A program made the position numbers and the translations under genes. From Tetracentron sinense (Eukaryota > Streptophyta > Magnoliopsida > Trochodendrales > Trochodendraceae): 64,000 nt of DNA. Within the stretch, counting starts at the first letter, position 1. Each line of letters opens with the position of its first letter. Shown piece by piece: positions 11,657 through 21,882 of this stretch. The DNA lies in NCBI GenBank assembly GCA_015143295.1, contig CM026570.1, positions 29,084,445 to 29,148,444 of the forward strand, read 5' to 3'. The notes beneath the pieces are model-generated. The model ran no database searches. It had not been told where the DNA came from and saw only the letters and a list, made by a program, of their open reading frames with translations.

Positions 11657-12781
11657 GGAATACTCATCAAGTACAAGTTACTAGCTAACCATAGCAATAA
11701 CAAAAGCACAGCAATAGTGAATCCAGTACAAAATATCGATTTATAGCAATACTAGCAGCATGAGATAGATAGTATTGAACATGAAGTAATATCAATATCT
11801 TGACATGCGTGCATGAATGCGAAATCTCTGATAAAACTCATGTTCAGAAACCCTTTTCATGTCTCGGTCTTGCTTGTGAAAATCATGCATGCGTGTATGT
11901 CTTGTTGGGATTTCATGCGTTAACTTGTATACTTGTGAGCCGGAAGCTAACACCCCCACATCCCTGGGCTACTAACCTCCTTGATATTTCCTTCACTTGT
12001 GAGGCAAAGGCTAGCACCCTTCACTTGGGCTACCAACCTCCTTGACATGTACTTGTTTCTTCTACTTGTGAGCCAGAGGCTAACACACTTCACTTGGGCT
12101 ACCAACCTCCTTGACATGTAATTGTTTCATTTTCTTGTGAGTCAAAGGCTAGTACCCTTCACTTGGGCTACCAACCTCCTTGACATATGCTTGTTTTCTT
12201 GTTTGATTTATCATGTACAAATAGAACTTGGAAAACCCGGTTCATGCATGCATGCGTGCTTGTGTGCTTGTCAATAGTGGCAACCATGATGACATGTATG
12301 ACATGATGGATAGTACATCGCATTGCAATTCATAGTATAAACATGTTAAAATTTGGGAAATCTACATGGCATTTGGTCAATTCATCATTTATAAAAATAA
12401 TTACATAAGGCATACTTCCATTTTTTTCATACAATTCATTTACTCCTAGTTTAAGCATTTTATCAAACATCCGGTGTGCAACATTCCTTTGTAGTTTCAT
12501 TTCCTATTTTTAGTGCATATTTTCCATCACATCATCAAGGTAAGTTCATTATTTGTAGAATGCCCATCCACTATTTTCCTTTTCACACATCACACAACAT
12601 CCATACGACATCCAATCGCCTCAACCCCTCATCCATCCACACATCACAACATTCAATATTATTTTGTTTACATTTTATGGAAATAGCACATTTCAAAAGG
12701 ATGAAAAAATGGAGTGAAGAATCATCAATAAAAATAGAAAACCTAGGTCATTGCTAATAGGAGTTAGTAGGGTGTACTAAC
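11629..12781 (-). other. Putative LTR leader intron (L4)
   Basis: The donor-like CAAG|GTTAGTACAC is at 12781 and the acceptor-like CGGCAG|GT ends at 11629. The span of 1153 bp includes the hairpin repeats. Inferred from conserved ends in nine LTRs. Confidence 0.45.
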
Positions 12782-13106
12782 CTTGAATCAAGACTTGATC
12801 TTGGGTGGAAACCCTTGATTGAAGGTCCAACTCGGAAGAAGGAGGACCCTTGTTTAAAGAAGGCTTGAGTGGGGAAGAAAACCTTTGAGGAATGCCTTGA
12901 AGAACGCTGCCCTAGCTTTGGAAAAGACTCCCCACGAGCTTAAGGCTTGGCTTTGAAGGAAAAACCAACTTTGTGATGATTCTTGGATGTTCCAACCCTT
13001 GATCTCTTCACCAAGGATGCCCTAGGAGAAAAACCCTCTCCTTCCCTCTTCCTTTCTCTCAAAATACTCTAAGTATGATGTATGGGGACCCAAATGCTCG
13101 AGCAAG

Positions 13107-13115
13107 CTTTTATAG
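13107..13115 (-). promoter_or_regulatory. TATA box of LTR L4
   Basis: The minus strand reads CTATAAAAG, between the palindrome array and the donor-like site. Confidence 0.45.
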
Positions 13116-13604
13116 GCAAGGGTTTAACGCCCAAAAGATGAAAAGGCCGTCGATGAAATTTCTACAAAACACGATGGACCGAGCGATCGGTGGTTATAAC
13201 CAAGCGATCGGTCACCTACCGAGCAACCGGTGTTTTAACCGAGCGATCTGTCAAAAACATGCTCTTTGGAATTTTTTTCCATACAAAAAGGTTAACCAGT
13301 CGATAGCTACCAATCGATATCGATCGATTGCTAATACTGACCGAGCGATCGGTTGTGAACCGATCGATTGCGACATTGGACCGAGCGATCGATGCTCTGC
13401 AAGTTCCACGGTTTTGGCCATATCTTTTGACTCGTTCGTCGGATTTTGACGATTCAACTTACGTTGGATTTGTCTTTCGAAAAGGAACATTTTTGGCATT
13501 TCAAAATTTTCAATTTCTCCCTTATTTATTAATTAGACTACATGAAAGGTCAATTGACTACGAAAGTGCTATTCATTAAGTATAGAAAAGTCTGGGGTGC
13601 TACA

Positions 13605-13690
13605 ATGGTGGTACTGGCCAAGTGTACTGATAAGGGCCAATCCGGGCCCACCTCTCTAGAGGTGCTGAACTGCTGGAGGTTAGGGTTGCT
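13605..13690 (-). pseudogene. gag: Element A gag, upstream piece beyond solo LTR
   Basis: The minus strand encodes SSSAPLERWARIGPYQ in the frame that continues into the Gag piece at 11217 once the LTR and one TSD copy are left out. It matches the serine-rich linker ahead of the zinc knuckles in the Gag of element E. Beyond about 13690 the similarity ends at the Tat/Ogre-like LTR. Confidence 0.6.
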
Positions 13691-15288
13691 AACCGAGGTT
13701 AAGGGTTAAACTAACCATGGTTAGGGTTGCTAACCACAGTTGAGGATAGTAAGGTTAAGCCCGGTAGGTGGAGATTGGGCTCGGTAGGCGGGATTAGGCT
13801 GGTAGGCCAAGGGTGAGTCCGATAACCTAAGAGATTAGGTCCAGTAGGCCAAAAGGGGTTTTAACCGAGGTTAGGGTTGCTAATCAGAGTTAAATGGGAA
13901 GTCAACCATGGTTAGGGATGCTAACCATGGTAAAGAGGCCAAAGCAGATACATTTTGGTCTCATGAAATTTCATAATATTTTTTAAATTTTTCTAGGGGT
14001 TAAGGGGTGTTTAACCATAGTTAAAAGTTAACAAGAGTTTGGTTAATCCTAGTTATAGGTCTAGCCAGGCCAGGGAGGGCCCAAAGAACATGGCAAGGCC
14101 TAGAGTGGCCTCTTACCTGGTCTAGGCCCTATACAAAAGCCCAAAATCTAGAAATCCAATAATGGTGGTAAAGATATTACCGCCATTATCAAACATTTCC
14201 AGGGTGGGTTTGTAGGTCTAGGGTTTGTGTTAAGGGTGAACCCAAAGGGTACTAGACCCACAGAGTTGAAGAGGGAAGTCCAAGGAAGGTCCTAGACCTA
14301 TTGTGGGCCCAGAGGGTGGTCTAGATTGGGCCCAAACACACTGTGTTTGGTATACTGAAATGGTGATACAGTATCTACCGCCATTTGTCAGTTCTTGATT
14401 TGAAGCACTTTAACCATGGTTAAGATTTAAGGGAGACCCTGGAATGACCAGGGTAGATAGCTAAGGACCTGAGGAGTCCATCCATGGCCCTAGAATGGAT
14501 CAGGGCCCACAAAAAGAGTGCAACAGCCACTATAAACAGAGAGTTCTGGAATGACGGTAATTATTCTACCGCTATTCCTAAAGTTTTCCAGAAAATCGAT
14601 TTTCCCCCTAGGAGGCTACATCAGGGTGTTCCAGGGATTCCCTCATGGCCTAAGGGACCCCCAGAAGATTAAGGGGAATGCCATGAAGATATGGGTCTTG
14701 TACCCATGGCCGAAACCTTATAGGGGATTCCCCATACCTATGAGGAAGGTAGGGGAACCCCTTATCCTTGGTTTGCAGCTACTGCATAAGCAAAAGACAG
14801 AAATAGAGGACCCCTGGAATAGGACCAAGGGTCTTACATCAGTTTACAAAAATAAAAGAAGAAGGGTGAGGTGTCCTATCCTCCTTGAATTGATTCCCAC
14901 GGTGATTGTGGGGGAGCAGAGTGGCTGTGGTCGGCTAGGTTGGCCTGAGAAACTCCCTGCAGGGTCTGGAGTGATCTCAGAATGGAAGACAAGACGCTGA
15001 AGGGCTTGGGTTTATGTTGGCTAAAATCCTACAGGGGTTTAGCATGGAAATTCTGGAATGGAATCAAAGCATGGAATGGGGGTGCTTATATAGTGTGGAG
15101 GGGACCTAGGGGCATTCTAGGGTTTCCAGGGAAGTTGAGAACCCCAGTTTCACTCTGCACCAGAAATTCATCAATGGCGGATCTACCACCATTCTGGGTT
15201 TAGCTTAAACTAGGAATGGTGGTAGAACATCTATCGCCATTACCAAATCTTTGCTAAACAGGGCCCAACCCTTCTACGATTGGCCTAC
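13691..15288 (-). mobile_element. Tat/Ogre-like LTR, distal part
   Basis: This and 17790-18146 form one LTR-like unit split by the solo LTR at 15289-17789. It is rich in AACCATGGTT-type palindromes and in short AATGGyGGTA...TACCrCCATT inverted repeats. A minus-strand TATA box lies at 15093-15085. The distal boundary near 13690 is set only by the end of Gag similarity. There is no coding content; open frames here are chance. Confidence 0.5.
15085..15093 (-). promoter_or_regulatory. TATA box in Tat/Ogre-like LTR
   Basis: The minus strand reads CTATATAAG, about 0.55 kb (nested LTR excluded) from the LTR start at 18146. Confidence 0.45.
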
Positions 15289-15585
15289 TATCGTGACCCA
15301 AAACCCACCCTACGAGTTAGAGTAAATCTTGGATGACTTATCATAACCTACATAACATGCTTGACAAACCATCCTGCAAAACACACGGAGCATATACCAT
15401 AGAAGAAAAAATAGCGGAAGCATAAACTAACATGGCACAATGGAAGTCTAACAAAACCCTCTATGTATATATAATCCCTATTTTGTACAAAAGTGAAATC
15501 AACAAAACAAAGGTGTGGACATGCCCGCCAAAATACATGAGTATAAATCTCTCATGCTCACCCACACTTACTTAGAATCTACCAC

Positions 15586-15708
15586 CTAATAATAGCCCTC
15601 TACATGAGGCTCCTCAGTAGGGACCTCCTCGATGTACTCCTCCTCAACCCATGGGACAGGAGCACAAATGTCAAAAGGAGCAGCCACTCCACTAACACAT
15701 GTCGACAT
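15586..15708 (-). CDS. LTR micro-ORF, acidic peptide (L5 copy, 40 aa)
   Basis: The start ATG TCG at 15708 corresponds to an internal Met of the longer copies. It encodes MSTCVSGVAAPFDICAPVPW followed by V-E-E-E-Y and more acidic residues, ending EGYY, TAG 15586-15588. The length difference from the other copies (18 or 33 nt) is a multiple of three. The acceptor-like CAG is replaced here. Confidence 0.45.
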   Translation of the reverse strand: MSTCVSGVAAPFDICAPVPWVEEEYIEEVPTEEPHVEGYY

Positions 15709-16120
15709 CAAATGTACGGTTGAGTATTGAAACACTCAGCGGGTACCAAATACTATCCAACAATCATAGCATAACAATAACAAAGAAAAGCAAGAAGTAG
15801 TTCATATAATTGACAGGAAGGTAAGCAGTTATATTTCATGCTTGCATCACATCAAAGCTCGAAAAAACTCTTGAAATCATCATGTGCTTGACTTGACTTA
15901 AAATACTCTTTTAGTGCTTGAAAAACTTTTCATGTTATGTTCTGTCTTGCTTGTCGTGTCATGCCATGTCTTGCTTGTCTTGTCATGCCATGTCTTGTCA
16001 TGCCATGTCTTGCTTGTCGTGTCATGCATGTCATGTCATGTCATGAAATGCAATTGCTCATGCTTGCTTGCTTGCTTGTAATTTAAACATACTCATGCAC
16101 TTGGGATGTTAGTGGCCTTG

Positions 16121-16275
16121 AACAACTTGAAGGGAGGGTGGTATAAACCTCCCTCTTTTGAGAAACATAGACTATAGCAACTTGAAAGGGAGGGAAGTGT
16201 AAACCCCCTCTTTTGATAAATATGCAATAAAGCAACTTGAAGGGAGGAGAGTGTAAACCCTCCTCTTTTGTGAAA
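16121..16275 (-). repeat. Tandem hairpin repeats in LTR L5
   Basis: Three units each hold GGGAGG, a spacer of about ten bases and CCTCCC-like complement, separated by CTTTTG..CAACTTGAA. The sequence is unlike the arrays of other subfamilies, but the position and the GGAGG/CCTCC hairpin design are the same. Confidence 0.65.
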
Positions 16276-17789
16276 TACAACAAAGTAAACATTCATGCTT
16301 GGAGGCACACTAACATCTTGCTTGACGTGTTCTTATTCATGTTGTGTTCTTGTTCTTGTCAAAAGCAAGGCAAAACATATCTTAAGATATGCCCTACCTC
16401 TCATACCAACCCTTAAGTTTGGCCTTGTCATGGTGTTCACGGATCGAGAATAAAACCCTTATCTTGAAAAACTCAGTAAACCATGTCATGCATGCCGTGC
16501 TTGTGGTTTTGTGTACATGCTATCACTTAGAATTAAACGTAACATATGGACTTCAATAATACATGGAATAGCATTCGTTTCAATACATAAGGATATTCAT
16601 GTCGTGATGGAAAGCGAATAATCACACTATCATAAACCCTAAAAGTTTCATATGCCTTAAATTCATACATGCTTTTCCAGAAACAATTATCATTCTCTTC
16701 ACCTTGACATTTCATCAAACATTTGGTGTGTACATTATGGTTAAGGCCTACAACTTGCCTTTCTAGATGGATCAACGCTCATGGCAAACATGTGTTCATT
16801 ATTGGTGAAATACCCTTCCCATTTCATTCAGCACAAAACATACACATGGCATCTATCTCCCATACACAACCATCCATCTCCATCTATTCATCCAATCTCA
16901 TTATCATGCTTAGAGTTTAGGGGTAAAACCATAGAATGAAGAAATGAAGAAAAGATGAACTAGAAAGGTAGTATAGGGTACCGACCTTCAATAGAATGAA
17001 GAAAACCCTTGATTTGGAGTCCCCACTTTGAAAAAGAACGCCTCTTGGGTTTGAAGAACTCTAGTTGATTTGGGGAAGATCCTTGCTTGAAAATCTTCAA
17101 GCTTGAGCTTCCCTTGATCTCCAATCAAAACCCTCTTTGGAGGTTTTTCCCAAATTTTCTCTTCTCCTTTCTCCCCTCTTTCTCTCCTCTAGGTTTAGAA
17201 AAGCCCCAAATGAAGTTCCCTAACAAGCCAAGGGTTTAAAACCCTCAAATTCGGCATCAGCTACCGTGTGCAATCGATCGCAAATCAGTGCGATCGATCG
17301 CACATGGATGCGATCTGTTGCACATGAACCCGAACCCTTTTGTCTGATTTCCCTCTATATGCGATTGATCACACACTCTTGTGATCGATCGCAGATCCCT
17401 GCGATCTATTGCACCTGGCATCCCATCTATCGCCTATGGTCCAGAATGTTTGGGACCAATTTCACCTGCATGCGATCGATTGCACTCCCCAAATTTTGTT
17501 GTTTTCTCTCATTTTTCCCCACTTTGTTTGGCTATAACTTTTGACTCATTCATCGGATTTTGACGATCAACTTGCGTTGGATTCGTCATTCAAAGAGCAA
17601 CATTTTCGTCATTCTAGAATTTTCAAATTCTACTTTATTTATGGACCAAATTTTCCCAAAGTTGACTGATCTGCAAATGGAATTCGGTAACCCAGATTTT
17701 CAATAAATCCGACTTCGAAATTCTAACTTTTAACTCAAGGAAATGGCCTTAAGGCTTTGATACATGAGAAAAATTTCTAAGGTGCTACA

Positions 17790-18146
17790 CCTACTGCATT
17801 GTTCACATTGCCAAAAATGGTAATGGCGGTAATATCATTACCGCCCTTACTAAAATTTTGAAATTTTGGGTGGTGGGCCCCACTGTATTGGCTCCTGAAG
17901 GCCTGTGAGCCAATGTTTGGGCCCACAGAGGGTTTAGGCTTTAGATTTGCGGTTTTTGGGTCCTAGGATTAGACTAGGGTTCACCTAGGGTTAAGCCTCG
18001 GGTTAGACTAGGGTTTGACTAAGGTTTGACGAGGGTTCCACTTATGGTTAGGGTTTGACTAGAGTTCTACCCAGGGTTAGGGTGATTAACCATGGTTAAA
18101 ATGTCTAACCATGATTAAGGCGATATAAAAATTGGGTGCTTACAAC
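17790..18146 (-). mobile_element. Tat/Ogre-like LTR, start (U3) part
   Basis: The minus strand starts TGTAAGCACCC at 18146 directly after a purine-rich AAAGAAGGGCAGT. The motif GGGTGCTTACAACTGCCC on the plus strand resembles the LTR start and polypurine tract common in plant Tat/Ogre elements. It contains AACCATGGTT palindromes. Confidence 0.5.
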
Positions 18147-21112
18147 TGCCCTTCTTTGCCGGAGAGTTCCAAGTTGGCAGTTGAACAACAAAGACTGGAA
18201 CCATCCTATTTTTACCCAAAAATTAGATTTTAGGGGATGATGGGTGTGATGTGTCTACCTTTACCTGTTGGAGATATGGGCAAACTGGGAGAAGAAGTGG
18301 TTGGGGCCACACTCCGGGGAATAAAGAGTAGTCTGTGCTTTTTATGCTGAGGATTAATGGATGCTATGAAAGATGGCATGTCTCAAGGGTGCTAGCCAGG
18401 ATTGGTTGCTATGGCATTACCTGGAGGTGTTTAGCCAAAACAAACAAATGATATACTGAGTGTCGGGAGGGGGACATGTAGGAGGTGTAGCGGTATGACA
18501 AATAAGTTGTGAAGGTACACATAGGATGTCGAAGACACACAGGGTGTCGAAGAGAGATATGCAGGAGGTGATGCCGCGGTACGATGAAATTGTCAAGGGG
18601 CACGCAGGATGTCAAGGACACACGGGGGTGTTGACAGGGGACATGCGTGAAGTATCGCGATATGACGAGATTACCAAGGGATACATAGGATGTCGGGGAC
18701 ACACGGGGGTGTCGAATGGGACATACAAGAGGTTTAGCAGTATGACAAATGAGTGACCAAGGTACACGCAGGATGTCAAAGACACGTGGGGTGTGGAAGG
18801 GGATGCGGGAGGTAATGCCGCCATATGATAAGATTTTCAAGGGGCACACAGGGTGTAAGGACATGTGGGGGTGTCGAAAGGGCACATGCGGGAGGTATCG
18901 CGGTATGACGAGATTGTCAAGGGATACACAAGATGTCTAGGGACACATAGGGGTATCGAAGGGGACATGCAGGATGTATAGCGGTATAAAAAATGAGTTA
19001 CCAAAGTACACGTACGATGTCAAGGACATGCGGGGTGTCAAAGGGGGACATGTAGGAAGTAATGCTGAGGTATGAAGAGATTGTCAAGGGGCATACAGGA
19101 TGTCAAGGACACGCGGGGGTGTCGAAAGGCGACATGCGGGAGGTATCACAGTATGACGAGATTGCCAAGGGATACACAGGATGACTGGGGACATGCAAGA
19201 GGTAATGCCACGGTATGACGAGATTGTCAAGGGGCACACAGGATATCAAGGACACACAGGGTGTCAAAGGAGACATACAGAAGGTATCGCGGCATGATGA
19301 GATTGTTAGGGGATACACAGGATGTCGAAAGGGTTGTGGCATATCCCGGAGGCACTAGCTAGATTGATGTTGAAATGGCACAAGGGCGCTAGAATTTGAT
19401 GATTTCATACAGGGTGTAAATGCGAGGGTGCTTTCCCATGACTCTGCTGATTGCGACTTTTGGGATGCATAGTTTTGGCTTCTTCTGCTTGTCTTGTCGG
19501 GGCTGCTCAATGCAGATTGGTACGACCAGGTCTCGGTGCTAGAAGCTCTGTTTTGAAAAATGTTTTTAGAAAAGTATTGGACTTTTGTAAAAGTTTTTGA
19601 TTTTAACAGAAAGAATGTTTTAGCTAGCATTTAGATTTGTCAGGAGATTGCCTTTGTCAGGGCTTAGGAGATTTTGTAGTTTGTCATTTACTCTCGGAGA
19701 TTGGAGTATGACTCAGAAGTGGTTTCGTCACCATTGAGGAAGTTTGGTGGCTGACTTGCTTGTCTTGCCACTGCTGGAGATTGGAGACTTTGGTTAGGAA
19801 GAAGCTTGTTACAGAGCATTTGGAAGATTCTAGACTCTTGCTGGGGAGAGTGTTTGGAGGCTTCTATTGGGGATCTGCTAGAGGATTTGACCACTATTTT
19901 AGATCACTGCTGGGAATCTGTTTCTCAGTGCCATCTATTGGGGATGATTGGGAGTTCGGTGAGACTGATTGCTGCCTTATTTTGCTACCAAACTACTCCT
20001 CAATATTTCTCCCTTTTTCACCCTTGGAATAACCAAGTTATGGGGTTCGTACAATTTTTGTGCAATGAGGCCGTTGCCGATTTTTCTCATGCCTACGAAG
20101 CTGGTTGATTTTAGTCCCTTTTTTACCATCATCAGAAGACTAAGTCTGGGGTCATGTAATTTTTGTTCAATGAGGCCATTGCTGGTTTTCACTCATGCCC
20201 GTGATTTGTTGGCAAAAATAGTTCTTCCCCCTTTATTGCCCTGAATGGCGTTCTCTTGATGATTTGTGTTCCGATGAGGATGTAGATGTGATACTGCGCT
20301 TGCACTTATAATTTCTAGGGGATTTAGGAAGGCTTAGAGTAGGAAGAAATGTAGGCTAGGGGACCGAAATTTGGGACACCCTGGGACTTCTCTTTTGTAT
20401 TGATCTTTACTCTTTTTGGGACTTCTCCTATTGTGGTCAACTTTGTACTCTCCTAAGGTCTGTACCTTGGGATTTTTAGCGGAGTTTTTTTTTTTTTTGC
20501 TCCGTTGGGAAATTTAAGAGAGATCGTCTCTGCTAGGGAGAGTTTTCGGGAGAGGTTGTCTCTACTTGGGAAAGGCTTTCAGGAGAGATTGTCCCAGAAG
20601 ACTTTTGCTGGGGAAAGAGTCCGGAGAGGTTTGTCTCTGAGGGAAGTCTCTGACTATGAGAATGTTTCAACTTCTGTTTTGGACTTTCTTTTTTTTTAGA
20701 AATTGTGTGCCCTTGAGAGTTGACTTAGTTGGGGAAGTCGAGAGGATTCTTACTATGTTTGGGGGAGATTGAATCTGCGGGGAGACTTTAGAGAGGCTTT
20801 TACTCCACTGGGGATGGTTTAGGGGATGTTTGGATCCTTTTAGCGACTGCACCTGATTACCAGGTTGCCTACGTACCCTTTGCAGGATCAAGTCATGACG
20901 TAGTTCAGGCAAATACTACATAGGGCAAGGGAGGATGTCCCAGAAAAGGTTATATGAAAGAAGGGCTGTTAGGCACAAGGAGGGCTAACTAGTAGATTTC
21001 ATTGATTTGATAAACGGTTTACATTGTTGGGGATAAGGAGTGTGCCAAGGATGGTCTCCTATCATTTCTTGGAGAATCTACGAGTGCAAATCGCCTATCA
21101 AATCTAGACTCT
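18147..21112 (-). other. 3' untranslated region of Tat/Ogre-like element
   Basis: About 3 kb lies between the integrase end and the LTR and has no credible gene. It includes the minisatellite at 18471-19337. At 20868-20915 the minus strand has GAACTACGTCATGACTTGAT and ACGTAGGCAAC, a pair of motifs seen in many plant Tat/Athila-type elements. Open frames in this stretch lack any recognisable domain. Orientation agrees with the integrase fragment at 21290-21113. Confidence 0.45.
18471..19337. repeat. 82-bp minisatellite with trimeric higher-order structure
   Basis: Eleven monomers of about 82 bp begin GGGGACATGCGGGAGGTA or a variant. Three monomer types can be told apart: A (AATGCCGCGGTATGACGAG), B (ATCGCGGTATGACGAG with GGGATACACAGG) and C (ATAGCGGTATGACAAATGAG). 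The order is C-A-B-C-A-B-C-A-B-A-B, so the repeat grew as a trimer of about 250 bp. One B unit near 19128 is shortened. Confidence 0.75.
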
Positions 21113-21290
21113 AAGCGTAGTATCGTTTGACTTTGTCTATGTTGACGGGCTCTGAGAGGTCTTCGTCATCCATACGTCCGAGTCGGAGGGTGCCGCCTGA
21201 GAATTTTTCTCGGACGATATATGGGCCTTCATGTTGGGAGTGAACTTGCCCCTTGGGTCAGGGCTGTTTGGCAATATTTTCCAAAGAACC
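21113..21290 (-). pseudogene. Tat/Ogre-like integrase C-terminus fragment
   Basis: The minus strand encodes a segment with PKGQVHSQHEGPYIVREKF, then SGGTLRLGRMDDEDLSEPVN and DKVKRYY. The order GPY(V/I)V, GG.L.L..MD.E.....PVN and KRYY is typical of the integrase end in Tat/Ogre gypsy elements. One TGA lies in frame near the start. Everything upstream was removed where the LTR at 21294 begins. Confidence 0.65.
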
Positions 21291-21293
21291 AGG

Positions 21294-21794
21294 TGTAACG
21301 ACCCCAAATCCTACCTTGACCAAAATAGGACCTTGGATTGCCACATTTCTTAAAACCTGCTTAAATCCCATAACATCCAAGGCATACTACATGAGTCTCC
21401 AAAAATGAGAGTAATAAAATTCAATTTAAACCAAATCATCTTGTACAAGTTTAGGGTCAACATAAACATAACTCACTAAGATCAAAGTACTCCAACAACT
21501 TATAAAACTCTGATGCAACATCAAAACTATAACTGAAACCAAAGTACCATAAGTCTATTTCATCCCTTAAAAATTGGCACAAACACCTACTAATAAGGAA
21601 AGCTATCTAGATCTCTAGCTCTCTCGGAGAAAAGGTCGCCTCCCTCGTCAACACCGTAGGTCTCCTCAACCCAAGGCTCAAACACCGACTCCGGCTCCAC
21701 ACCTGCCAAGACAACAGTCTAGCTGAGTACAAAAGCACTTTGTGTATATAAATCCAACCAACAACATAGTATACCTGCAATTAGTTAGAACCAC
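21294..21794 (-). mobile_element. Diverged Tekay-like LTR, 3' end fragment (L6)
   Basis: On the plus strand it starts TGTAACGACCCC, the reverse of the LTR end, and includes an acceptor-like TTGGCAG|GT at 21703 and a micro-ORF. The sequence is only distantly like the other Tekay LTRs. The opposite end is missing. Confidence 0.6.
21590..21702 (-). CDS. LTR micro-ORF, acidic peptide (diverged L6 copy)
   Basis: After the acceptor-like AG the frame reads VEPESVFEPWVEETYGVDEG and ends RDLDSFPY, TAG 21590-21592. It is 113 nt from AG to stop, 12 or 18 nt shorter than other subfamilies. A TAG lies in frame upstream of the AG, so an ATG at the hairpin cannot serve this copy. Confidence 0.45.
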
Positions 21795-21882
21795 TGTAAT
21801 AATCCCAAATCCTACCTTGACCAAAATAGGACCTTGGTTTGCCACATTTCTTCAACCTGCTAAAATGCCATGACATCCAAGG
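21795..21882 (-). mobile_element. Second, short copy of the L6 LTR terminus
   Basis: TGTAATAATCCCAAATCCTA and the next 70 bases repeat the sequence at 21294-21380. It is cut by the SIRE-like LTR that starts at 21883. Confidence 0.6.

Larger units (their letters stand above)
11218..13604 (-). mobile_element. Solo Tekay LTR (L4) inside element A gag
   Basis: The minus strand starts TGTAGCACCCCAG at 13604 and ends near 11218. The flanks are ACGGT (11213-11217) and ATGGT (13605-13609), a TSD with one C/T difference. The LTR is 2387 bp. In element sense it has an array of ACCGATCG-type palindromes (about 13390-13180), a TATA box (13115-13107), a donor-like site (12781), the hairpin repeats (about 12190-11934), an acceptor-like site (11629) and the micro-ORF. 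Gag reading resumes on its far side, which shows it is a nested insertion. Confidence 0.9.
15289..17789 (-). mobile_element. Solo Tekay LTR (L5) with perfect TSD
   Basis: The minus strand starts TGTAGCACC at 17789 and ends CACGATA at 15289 (2501 bp). Flanks are CCTAC (15284-15288) and CCTAC (17790-17794), a perfect 5-bp target duplication. It carries GCGATCGATCGC palindromes (about 17265-17485), a donor-like AAG|GTCGGT (16985), GGGAGG hairpin repeats (16121-16275) and a micro-ORF (15708-15586). It interrupts the Tat/Ogre-like LTR. Confidence 0.92.

Noticed and set aside
13680-14060. TTAGGGTTGCTAACC repeats resembling telomere DNA
   Set aside because: The plant telomere unit TTTAGGG is not tandem here. 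The pattern comes from AACCATGGTT-type palindromes in an LTR.
18409-18885. A 158-codon minus-strand frame as a gene
   Set aside because: It overlaps the 82-bp minisatellite and its peptide repeats with the monomer.
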